Part shown: piece after piece, positions 1-6,250 of the stretch
How the letters are laid out: each line of letters opens with the position of its first letter
How positions within the stretch are numbered: position 1 is the first letter of the stretch
Assembly (NCBI GenBank): GCA_028697615.1
Contig: JAQVET010000025.1
Location: 1-10,024 of the forward strand
Direction of reading: 5' to 3'
From: Minisyncoccota bacterium
GTDB taxonomy: Bacteria > Patescibacteriota > Minisyncoccia > Minisyncoccales > GCA-002788555
DNA length: 10,024 nt
The notes under the pieces: model-generated
Database searches by the model: none
Told to the model about the DNA's origin: nothing
The model's input: the letters and a program-made list of their open reading frames with translations, nothing else
Translations under genes and position numbers: made by a program

Positions 1-1
1 T

Positions 2-232
2 ATCGGGGCTTTAATTGTTAGAGAAATGACAATTAAAAGCGTTGATAAAATTGCTAAATATCGATATTTAAAAAATGGGGCAATGACATCAATTGGACTT
101 TTGGGACTTTTTATTATCGCTGAGAGTTTCGGCGCACATATTCCTGAATACCTGCCAACATTGATTACACTTTTATTTGTTAGTATTGCTTTTTGGCAAT
201 CTAAAAAATTTTTTGGTAAAAATGGTAATTAA
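2..232 (+). CDS. DUF475/TerC-like integral membrane protein, C-terminal fragment (5' end outside window)
   Basis: The reading frame is open to the left edge, so this is the tail of a longer gene; an ATG at 26 is probably internal because eight in-frame codons precede it (IGALIVRE, then MT). The 76 visible residues contain the pattern GALIVRxMTI, then KYRYLKNGA, then two hydrophobic segments (about MTSIGLLGLFIIAESFG and YLPTLITLLFVSIAFW) and a short basic tail. From memory this resembles the C-terminus of DUF475 proteins, relatives of TerC, where an R(Y/H)LE/KxGA loop precedes the last two membrane helices. These are multi-pass inner-membrane proteins, with a metal or ion transport role proposed for TerC. 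The stop is followed by a 129-nt gap with its own promoter, so the gene is probably not part of the downstream cluster. The family call is by pattern recognition on a short fragment. Confidence 0.6.
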   Translation: MGALIVREMTIKSVDKIAKYRYLKNGAMTSIGLLGLFIIAESFGAHIPEYLPTLITLLFVSIAFWQSKKFFGKNGN

Positions 233-263
233 TCATTTACTTATTAAAGAGAATAATTTGTTA

Positions 264-327
264 AATCAATTTAAAATTCATATTTGGGGAGATAGAGCAT
301 CACTTGACCTTGCATTTTAAATTGATT
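264..327. repeat. 14-bp perfect inverted repeat with a 36-nt loop
   Basis: The left arm AATCAATTTAAAAT (264-277) is exactly complementary to the right arm ATTTTAAATTGATT (314-327). Two further pairs are possible inside (279-280 with 311-312) and two outside (261-262 with 329-330), each past one mismatch. The 30 nt inside the extended stem (281-310) are clearly richer in G+C (about 13 of 30) than the flanking DNA. There is no T-tract straight after the right arm, so it is not a standard intrinsic terminator. The right arm fills the spacer of the promoter candidate at 304-332. It could be a protein-binding operator, an RNA hairpin or a small element; the sequence does not decide. Confidence 0.75.
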
Positions 328-332
328 AAAAT
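304..332 (+). promoter_or_regulatory. Sigma70-type promoter candidate for the lipid cluster
   Basis: The -35 box TTGACC (304-309) and -10 box TAAAAT (327-332) are separated by exactly 17 bp, each differing from consensus at one position. Transcription would begin near 339, leaving a leader of about 22 nt before the ATG at 362. This is the best -35/-10 pair I found among the gaps, and it sits before the first gene of the cluster. The right arm of the inverted repeat lies in its spacer. In DNA this AT-rich a -10 box alone means little; the good -35 box and exact spacing carry the call. Confidence 0.55.
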
Positions 333-361
333 ACATCTTTGAATATTTATTTTATTATTTT

Positions 362-2188
362 ATGGAGTATTTAACTAAAGATGATTTGCAAAAAATGTTT
401 TTGGCTGCTAGTAAAAGAATAGAAAAAGATAAAGAAAAAATTAATAAAATTAATGTTTTTCCTGTACCTGATCAGGACACAGGAGGCAACTTAGCAAAAA
501 CTCTAAACGGTGTTAGAGAGGCCATTGAGGGAAAAGAATTCAAAGATTTGAGTGAATTTTCTGAAGCCGCTTTAGATGGAGCATTAACTGCTGCTCAAGG
601 CAATGCCGGTGTAATTTATACTGGTTTTTTGGCTGGTTTTCTGCCGTCACTTAATGAAAATTCAGTCAATTCTGATAAAAAAGATTTTTCTGATAGAGTT
701 GACGCTGAAAAGTTAGCCATTGCTTTTGAAAAAGGTAGAGAAAGAGCTTGGCAATCAATTCAAAATCCAAAACCAGGGACGATTTTGGACATAATTGATG
801 CTACTGTCCAAGTATTCAAAGAAGAAGCGAAAAAAGAGAAAAATATTGTTGTTATTTTTAAAAAAGCCGTTAAAAAAGCTAAAGAGGCGCTACTTGCCAC
901 ACCTGAAAAAATGGAACTTTTAAAAAAAGCAAACGTGGTTGATGCCGGAGGCCTTGGTTTTTTAATGATTTTAGAAAGTTATTTAGAGGTTTTAACACCA
1001 TTATTTTTTAAAACGTCGATTAGTGGTAAAAAACCATCTGGAAAATCAAAAAGATTTGTTCAAATGTTTTCAAATAGATATGAAGTAGTGGCTTTAATTG
1101 AAAATCCAAGATTTTCAGAAGAGGAAATCAAAAATAAATTGAAAAAATTGGGTAATTCCATAGATATAGTTCAGGTAGGTAATAGAATAAAAATTCATAT
1201 TCATACAGATTTTCCAGATAATGTAAAAAATATTATGAAAAATATCGGACAAATTCAAACCTTAAGAGAACAAGATATGGCAAAAGAAGTAGTTGGAGAG
1301 CCATCAATTAAAAAGGTCTCTATTGGTATTGTTACCGATGAGATTGCAGATCTCCTGCCAAAAATTGTTGAAAAATATCAAATAGAAGTTGTTCCTTTTA
1401 AGATAGATTGGCCTGATGGAGAAAATCTAGCCGGAGATAATATTTATCAAAAAATGAGGGAAGCTGAAAAAGCAGGGATTAAAACACTACCAAAAACTTC
1501 GCAAGCTTCGCCAAAGGAATTTCTTGACGCTTTTAAGAGGCAATTTGAAAAGGGCTTCGAAGAGATTGTTTGTATTACTTTATCATCAAAATTATCTGGT
1601 GGCTATAACTCTGCTTGCCAGGCAAGGGACATTTTACCAGAAGAGCAAAAAAATAAGGTTTTTATCATTGATTCTTATCAGGTTACTTGCGGAGAAGCAC
1701 TTTTGGTTTTAAAGGCAATTGAATTAATTCAAGAGCAAAGAGGTGTATCTGAAATTATCCAAGAACTTAAAAATACTATTCCCAATATTTATGTGTATGC
1801 TTTTTTAAAAGATCCAAAATGGCTTGAATGGGGAGGAAGAATAAGCCATTCTCAAGCAAATTGGATAAGACGTCTCCAAAAAATTGGAGTAAGGCCATTA
1901 CTAGGAATAAAAGATGGTGTTGTTGAACAAATTGGTTTTCGTTTTGGTGTAAAAGAAACTCCTGAAGCAATTTTTAAAGAAATTGAAACAAAATCAAAGA
2001 AAGTGAGAAAAAATGGCAAGAAAATAAGGGTAGTCATTACCCATTGTGATAATTTAGAGGAAGCAGAAAAATTAAAAGATATATTAAAAAATATTAAAGC
2101 AGAAGTTTCTTTTATAAATTTAACTGGTTCTGTGGTTGGTGTTCATGTTGGGCCAGGGGCCTTAATTGCTGGATGGACGGAGATTTAA
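362..2188 (+). CDS. Fatty-acid kinase fusion: FakA-like DAK2 kinase plus FakB-like DegV domain
   Basis: This 608-residue protein joins an acyl kinase to a fatty-acid carrier. Residues about 1-210 are a DhaL/DAK2 domain: NVFPVPDQDTGGN (31-43) with Mg-ATP-binding D37 and D39, a QGNAGV motif (79-84) and VVDAGGLG (192-199). Residues about 238-312 match the middle domain of FakA, including KIHIHT (277-282). Residues about 318-608 are a DegV/FakB domain with TSQ (379-381), SSKLSG (408-413), GGR (491-493) and VGVHVGPG (592-599, H595). These are the family's fatty-acid-binding positions. Known FakA phosphorylates a fatty acid bound by a separate FakB, giving acyl-phosphate for PlsY. Here the two appear to be one cytosolic polypeptide. 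The start is the first ATG of the frame and leads directly into the domain; no Shine-Dalgarno precedes it. It is the first gene after the promoter candidate. Domain calls are strong; fatty-acid specificity is inferred. Confidence 0.9.
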   Translation: MEYLTKDDLQKMFLAASKRIEKDKEKINKINVFPVPDQDTGGNLAKTLNGVREAIEGKEFKDLSEFSEAALDGALTAAQGNAGVIYTGFLAGFLPSLNENSVNSDKKDFSDRVDAEKLAIAFEKGRERAWQSIQNPKPGTILDIIDATVQVFKEEAKKEKNIVVIFKKAVKKAKEALLATPEKMELLKKANVVDAGGLGFLMILESYLEVLTPLFFKTSISGKKPSGKSKRFVQMFSNRYEVVALIENPRFSEEEIKNKLKKLGNSIDIVQVGNRIKIHIHTDFPDNVKNIMKNIGQIQTLREQDMAKEVVGEPSIKKVSIGIVTDEIADLLPKIVEKYQIEVVPFKIDWPDGENLAGDNIYQKMREAEKAGIKTLPKTSQASPKEFLDAFKRQFEKGFEEIVCITLSSKLSGGYNSACQARDILPEEQKNKVFIIDSYQVTCGEALLVLKAIELIQEQRGVSEIIQELKNTIPNIYVYAFLKDPKWLEWGGRISHSQANWIRRLQKIGVRPLLGIKDGVVEQIGFRFGVKETPEAIFKEIETKSKKVRKNGKKIRVVITHCDNLEEAEKLKDILKNIKAEVSFINLTGSVVGVHVGPGALIAGWTEI

Positions 2189-2211
2189 ATTTATTTTCAC
2201 ATATATAAAAT

Positions 2212-2832
2212 ATGGAAGATAAATTAAAAGAAAATAATTTAAAAATAGAAAAAATTGTTGTTGATATCTTCCAGCCATATTTTCTTTTAATTTTTCCAAT
2301 TATAGTGGCTTGTTTTTTGGTTTTTGAAACTATAAAAGAAGCAGTAAAATGGGCATTTATAATTATAACATTATTAATAGCGCCACCAATTTCTTATCAA
2401 TATTTAAAAAGATGGTATTTTAAAAAGCAAGGCAGGGAAGTTTTTGATTTTCATACGATGTACCGCGATTCAAAAAAAGAAATGGCGATCCTTGTTGCTC
2501 TTTTTATAATTCCAACTTGTCTTGCTGCATATTTTTTAAAATATCCTAAAATAATAGTGGCGGTGATAGGAGCTTTGTTCGGTGTTATTATAGTAAATTT
2601 TGTTTTAAATTTTTTTGTAAAATCCAGTTTTCATTTAGCAGGACTTTTTAGTTGTATTACTTCCCTTTGGTTTTTAGTTGGTAAATATGCATTTTTTCTC
2701 TTGCCGCTTGTACCTTTAATTGCTGTTTCCAAAAAGAGACTTGGACATCATACAGTTGATCAAATGGTTATTGGTTCATTGGTTGGTATTTTTGTTACTA
2801 TTTTTGTTTTTTGGCAAATAGTTGGTTTTTAA
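2212..2832 (+). CDS. PAP2-family membrane phosphatase
   Basis: This is a 206-residue multi-pass membrane protein with hydrophobic segments at about 22-40, 45-60, 92-110, 112-132, 146-170 and 186-203. The loop HTMYRDSKKE (81-90) looks like a modified first phosphatase motif, KSSFH (137-141) corresponds to the second (normally PSGH), and KKRLGHHTVDQMVIG (174-188) to the third, resembling the variant (S/A)R..LGRHT..Q..G with H180 as the likely catalytic partner. PAP2 enzymes dephosphorylate phosphatidic acid, isoprenoid pyrophosphates or similar membrane lipids, consistent with the acyl-kinase and acyltransferase neighbours. It starts 23 nt after the fusion gene stops and is probably co-transcribed. 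All three motifs depart from the classic forms, so activity is not assured. The substrate cannot be told from sequence. Confidence 0.72.
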   Translation: MEDKLKENNLKIEKIVVDIFQPYFLLIFPIIVACFLVFETIKEAVKWAFIIITLLIAPPISYQYLKRWYFKKQGREVFDFHTMYRDSKKEMAILVALFIIPTCLAAYFLKYPKIIVAVIGALFGVIIVNFVLNFFVKSSFHLAGLFSCITSLWFLVGKYAFFLLPLVPLIAVSKKRLGHHTVDQMVIGSLVGIFVTIFVFWQIVGF

Positions 2833-2840
2833 ATATTTAT

Positions 2841-3485
2841 ATGTTAAAATTAATTTTATTTGATTTTTATAAAACACTTGGTTTTGATAAATATAAAGTT
2901 AAGATCCAAGATTTTTTTTCTCTTTACCAAAAATTAGGAATTGACCTTCAGACACCCGAAAAACGAAATGAATTTAATAAAATTTTTGGTAAATTAATTG
3001 GTTTTTCTACAAGTTGGTTAGATTTTTCTCAAAAACTTTTAAAAGAATTAAAAATTTCTAATATTGTAAAAAATGCCAAAATTTTGGCTGATTTTTATCA
3101 AAAAAATCTTACATATGAACTTTACGATGATGTTAAAGAAGTGATTAATTTACCTTTTAAAAAAGGTGTTTTAACCGCTCAGGCAAATTTTTTAATAAAA
3201 CATCTTAAAATTGAAAAATGGGCAAGACTTTTCACACCACTTGAAACAAAATTTTTAAAACCCGATCCGCGGGCTTTTATGGTGCCCTTAAAGAAGTTTA
3301 AAGTTAAACCCGAGGAAACATTAATGATAGGCGATGAACTTGAGAGAGATATTAAACCTGCTCAAAAATTGGGAATTAAAACCATCTTGATTGATAGGGA
3401 AAATTTTGTTAAAGTTGAGGATCCATCTCTTAAAAAAATTCATTCCTTGAGTGAATTAAAAAACATTTTACAATACAGCATTTAA
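2841..3485 (+). CDS. HAD-superfamily hydrolase with a D-x-Y catalytic motif
   Basis: I place the start at the ATG at 2841 (214 residues), because LILFDFYKTL then begins at residue 4 as is normal for HAD proteins. An earlier ATG at 2811 would add ten residues and overlap the PAP2 gene. Motif I is DFYKTL (D8, Y10, T12), motif II has T112 in GVLTAQ, motif III is K140 in KPDP, and motif IV is GDELERD (164-170). Residues about 15-100 form a helical cap. The nucleophile D8 is kept, but the second Asp expected in phosphatases (D-x-D) is Tyr, as in haloacid-dehalogenase-type members. The gap to the PAP2 gene is 8 nt. A soluble hydrolase acting on a small phosphorylated or halogenated compound is possible; the substrate is unknown. 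Confidence 0.82.
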   Translation: MLKLILFDFYKTLGFDKYKVKIQDFFSLYQKLGIDLQTPEKRNEFNKIFGKLIGFSTSWLDFSQKLLKELKISNIVKNAKILADFYQKNLTYELYDDVKEVINLPFKKGVLTAQANFLIKHLKIEKWARLFTPLETKFLKPDPRAFMVPLKKFKVKPEETLMIGDELERDIKPAQKLGIKTILIDRENFVKVEDPSLKKIHSLSELKNILQYSI

Positions 3486-3508
3486 TAGATTTATATACTA
3501 ATAATTTT

Positions 3509-4393
3509 ATGAAATCAATTGGTTTAATTATTGGCGAAACTGCTTCGCTTCCAAAAGAGATTATAAAAAAATTTCAAATGATTTTAGTGCCATTTAGTAT
3601 AGAATGGCAAGAGGGTAAAAATTTACCTGGTCAGAATTTATTTCAGAAAATGCGAGAAGCGGCAGATAGGGGAATTAAAAATCTTCCCAAAACATCTCAA
3701 CCATCAATTGGAAATTATAAAAAAGCTTTTGATGAAGCGCTTTCAAAATTTAAAAAAACAATTGTAATTACTGTTTCTTCTAAATTATCAGGTGCTTTTA
3801 ATTCAGCAATTCAAGCAAAGAAATTTTTCCCCCAAAAAGATCAAGAAAAAATTGAAATCATTGACTCCTATCAGGGTAGTTGTGGAGAGGGTCTTTTAGC
3901 TCTTAAAGCTAACCAATTAATTCAAGAAGGGAAAAAAAATTTTGGAGAAATTATAAAAACACTGAAAGAATTTATTCCTAAAATTCATTTATTTGGAATG
4001 CTTGGAGATCCAAAATGGCTTGAGGCTGGTGGAAGATTACCTCATTCTTTAGCGGTTTTATTAAGACAAATGCAAAAAATTGGTATGAGGCCACTTGTGG
4101 GAACAAGAGATGGAGTAGTTAAGGCAGTGGCTCTTAAAATAAAGGCAAAAGATGTATCGACGGCCTTATTTAATCAACTTAAAATTGAAATAAAGGATAA
4201 AATAGAGACGGGTAAAAAGATTGTTGTGGCTATTTCTCACGCAGATAATTTTAAAGGGGCAAGAAGATTAAAAGAGATGATTGAAAAAGAATTAAGTATA
4301 GTAAATGTTGTTTTTTTAAGTTTAATAGATCCAATTGTTGGTGTTCATGGTGGTCCAGATACATTACTTCTCTCTTGGGTAGAAGATATTTAG
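3509..4393 (+). CDS. Stand-alone DegV/FakB-like fatty-acid-binding protein
   Basis: At 294 residues this has the usual length of a DegV family protein. It carries TSQPS (62-66), SSKLSG (90-95), IDSYQ (118-122), GGR (174-176), RPLVGTRDGVV (194-204) and VGVHGGP (277-283, H280). These surround the buried fatty-acid pocket in known FakB structures, with the Thr/Ser and His groups near the carboxylate. It is a clear paralogue of the C-terminal half of the fusion at 362-2188, sharing such blocks as DPKWLE.GGR and KIG.RPL.G..DGVV. The N-terminal block reads GLIIGETASL where most members have a TDSTADL-like sequence. Its partner is presumably the FakA part of the fusion, with the two FakB modules perhaps handling different acyl chains (inference). 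It starts 23 nt after the HAD gene, with no Shine-Dalgarno. Confidence 0.88.
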   Translation: MKSIGLIIGETASLPKEIIKKFQMILVPFSIEWQEGKNLPGQNLFQKMREAADRGIKNLPKTSQPSIGNYKKAFDEALSKFKKTIVITVSSKLSGAFNSAIQAKKFFPQKDQEKIEIIDSYQGSCGEGLLALKANQLIQEGKKNFGEIIKTLKEFIPKIHLFGMLGDPKWLEAGGRLPHSLAVLLRQMQKIGMRPLVGTRDGVVKAVALKIKAKDVSTALFNQLKIEIKDKIETGKKIVVAISHADNFKGARRLKEMIEKELSIVNVVFLSLIDPIVGVHGGPDTLLLSWVEDI

Positions 4394-4410
4394 TTATTAA
4401 ATTTTAAAAT

Positions 4411-5496
4411 ATGTTAGAAGCAAAATACTTAAAAACTGGAATAGATATTTTTTTGCTTTATTTAAGTAGATATATTCCTTCTTTTTTAAAATTAATTAAA
4501 ATTAGTCCTATTGAAGCGAGCGTGAAAGTAACAGAAAATTGTAATAGTAGGTGTATTACTTGCGATGTTTGGAAAAGTGGTTTTCAAACAGATTTAACAA
4601 TTCAAGAACTTAAAAATGTTTTTTATCAACTTAAAGAAATAGGAATAAAAATAATTGGTTTTACAGGAGGAGAACCTCTTTTAAGAAAAGATATTGCAGA
4701 GTTAATAAAAGAAGCTAAAAAGATTACAGGTGCTCAGGTTTATATTGTAACAAATGGAATTTTATTAAAGAAAAAAGCCAAAGAAATAATTGATGCGGGT
4801 ATTGATTGGATTGCTATTTCGCTCGATGGAATAGAAAAAACTGATGAAAAGATAAGAGGTGTTCCTGGACATTTTAAAATGGTGATAGATGGCATAAATG
4901 AATTAAGAAAAATAAAAAAAGATTTTAAAATAAATGTTGGCACTACAATTTTAAAAGATAATATTTCTGAAATTCCAGAATTAATAGAACTTTGTAAGGA
5001 ATTGGGAGTTACATGGAGTTTTAATTTATTAGATAGTAATCTTTATTTTTTTCAAAATATAGACGAAAATAATTTAAAAGTTAGTGATCAAAAATTAATT
5101 GATAAAACAATTGATTATTTATATAAAGTAAAGAAAGAAAATCCCAAAGTATTTAATTTGGATAATAAATCATTAGAATTTGCGCGAGATTATTTAAAAT
5201 TTAAAAATCCTAAATTTTTTTGTGTAATTGGTTATCTTAGAATTTATATAGATTCAAAATTAAATATTTATTCAGGTTGTTGGGCACTTCCTCCGCTTGG
5301 AAATTTAAAAAAAGAACAATTAAAAGATGTCTTACATTCTCCAAAATATAAAAAAAGAGTGCAAGATATGTTTTATTTAAAATGCCCAAAATGCAGTTGT
5401 GGTTATATAGAAAGTTGTATGATTAATAATTTACCTTCAACAATAAAATATCTTCTACCAAACATCAAGTTTTTTACAAAATATGTTAAAATATAA
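4411..5496 (+). CDS. Radical SAM protein with SPASM/twitch-like C-terminus
   Basis: This is a 361-residue protein. The radical SAM 4Fe-4S site is C44, C48 and C51 (CNSRCITC), followed by GGEP (86-89) for SAM binding and a TIM-barrel-like stretch to about 215. The C-terminus has further cysteines at 271, 290, 325, 328, 330 and 336, with the pattern C...I..DSKLNIYSGC...GNL and then CPKCSC. This matches a SPASM/twitch extension that would hold one or more auxiliary Fe-S clusters. A hydrophobic N-terminal stretch (about 10-30) might attach it to the membrane. Such enzymes modify peptides, sugars or lipids; nothing here identifies the substrate, and no precursor peptide gene is visible nearby. It starts 17 nt after the second DegV gene and is noticeably more AT-rich than the thiolase gene. 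Confidence 0.85.
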   Translation: MLEAKYLKTGIDIFLLYLSRYIPSFLKLIKISPIEASVKVTENCNSRCITCDVWKSGFQTDLTIQELKNVFYQLKEIGIKIIGFTGGEPLLRKDIAELIKEAKKITGAQVYIVTNGILLKKKAKEIIDAGIDWIAISLDGIEKTDEKIRGVPGHFKMVIDGINELRKIKKDFKINVGTTILKDNISEIPELIELCKELGVTWSFNLLDSNLYFFQNIDENNLKVSDQKLIDKTIDYLYKVKKENPKVFNLDNKSLEFARDYLKFKNPKFFCVIGYLRIYIDSKLNIYSGCWALPPLGNLKKEQLKDVLHSPKYKKRVQDMFYLKCPKCSCGYIESCMINNLPSTIKYLLPNIKFFTKYVKI

Positions 5497-5557
5497 TTAA
5501 TTTTTATTTGCAAAATTTTAATTATTTAATTTAAGTATTTTTTAAATTTTAATTTAA

Positions 5558-5563
5558 TATAAT
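5558..5563 (+). promoter_or_regulatory. Isolated TATAAT -10-like box before the PlsY pair
   Basis: A perfect TATAAT lies in the 73-nt gap between the radical SAM and first PlsY genes, ending six bases before the ATG at 5570. Transcription from it would begin at or next to the start codon, giving a leaderless message. No acceptable -35 box is found 16 to 18 bp upstream. The rest of the gap is low-complexity A/T with an 11-bp direct repeat (AAATTTTAATT at 5513-5523 and 5544-5554). In DNA this AT-rich the match could be chance. Confidence 0.25.
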
Positions 5564-5569
5564 AAATAT

Positions 5570-6247
5570 ATGTTATTGTTGGTTGTAAGTATTATTTCTT
5601 ATCTTTTAGGGTCAATCCCTTTTGCATATTTGATTACAAAAGCATTTACTGGCAAAGATATTAGAAAAGTTGGTTCAGGAAACATCGGGACATTAAATAC
5701 ATTTAGGGCTGTTAAGGAATCAAAAGGAACAAAAATGGGGATAGTTGGACTTATTTTAGTTTTAAGTGCAGATATGGGGAAAGCTATTTTGGCAATTTTT
5801 TCCGCCCAAAAGTTATCTATTTACTCTTCTTTATATAATACAACTATTTTTTTAATTTTAGCCGCTGCATTTGTGGTTGTTGGTCACAACTGGCCGATAT
5901 TTTTAAAGTTTCATGGTGGAAGAGGCGCTGCTTGTTTAATGGGTATATTTTTATATTTAGATCCGATTTCTTTAATTATTTGGGGAGGAACACTTTTAAT
6001 TTCCTCTATTATTGCTGATTTAGTTTTAGAAAAGAGGGCAGTTTTTAAAATTTCACAAATTTTTTCATCAATTGGAAATCAAATGGTTGGAAGATTTATC
6101 GGAATAATCCTGGGTTGGGTTTTTCTTTCTTTTTACAATTTGCAAATATTTTATATTGCTTTTGTTCCAGTTGTTTTGCTTTTAATTAAAAATATTGATA
6201 GACTAAAAGGTTATATTCAAGAATTAAAATCAAAAAATATACATTAA
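5570..6247 (+). CDS. plsY: PlsY-family acyl-phosphate:glycerol-3-phosphate acyltransferase, divergent copy
   Basis: This is a 225-residue multi-pass membrane protein. PlsY transfers an acyl group from acyl-phosphate to glycerol-3-phosphate, making lysophosphatidic acid. Family motifs are present: LLGSIPFAYLI (12-22), GSGNIGTLNTFR (35-46) and GHNWPIFLKFHGGRGAA (105-121). It departs from the norm in three places: the usual GGKGVAT reads GGRGAAC, so the conserved Lys is Arg118; the second motif has TLN where GATN or GGTN is usual; and the C-terminal HREN(I).R motif is reduced to KNIDR (207-211), without His. It is also longer than its neighbour, with an insertion near 47-56. It may have a different acceptor or regulatory role, or tolerate these changes. 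It ends 3 nt before the second PlsY gene, so the two are almost certainly co-translated. Confidence 0.82.
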   Translation: MLLLVVSIISYLLGSIPFAYLITKAFTGKDIRKVGSGNIGTLNTFRAVKESKGTKMGIVGLILVLSADMGKAILAIFSAQKLSIYSSLYNTTIFLILAAAFVVVGHNWPIFLKFHGGRGAACLMGIFLYLDPISLIIWGGTLLISSIIADLVLEKRAVFKISQIFSSIGNQMVGRFIGIILGWVFLSFYNLQIFYIAFVPVVLLLIKNIDRLKGYIQELKSKNIH

Positions 6248-6250
6248 TAT

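Noticed and set aside
222..320. A 32-codon open frame overlapping the end of the DUF475-like gene
   Set aside because: It is short, resembles nothing I recognise, covers most of the inverted repeat and the -35 box of the promoter candidate, and lacks a ribosome binding site. The frame is probably fortuitous.
1524..2037. Short open frames on both strands inside the FakA-FakB fusion gene
   Set aside because: They lie wholly within a well-supported gene, have no family resemblance, and are expected shadows of its codon pattern.
2811..2840. Upstream ATG extending the HAD protein by ten residues
   Set aside because: It overlaps the PAP2 gene, and the family normally begins a few residues before motif I, which the ATG at 2841 provides.
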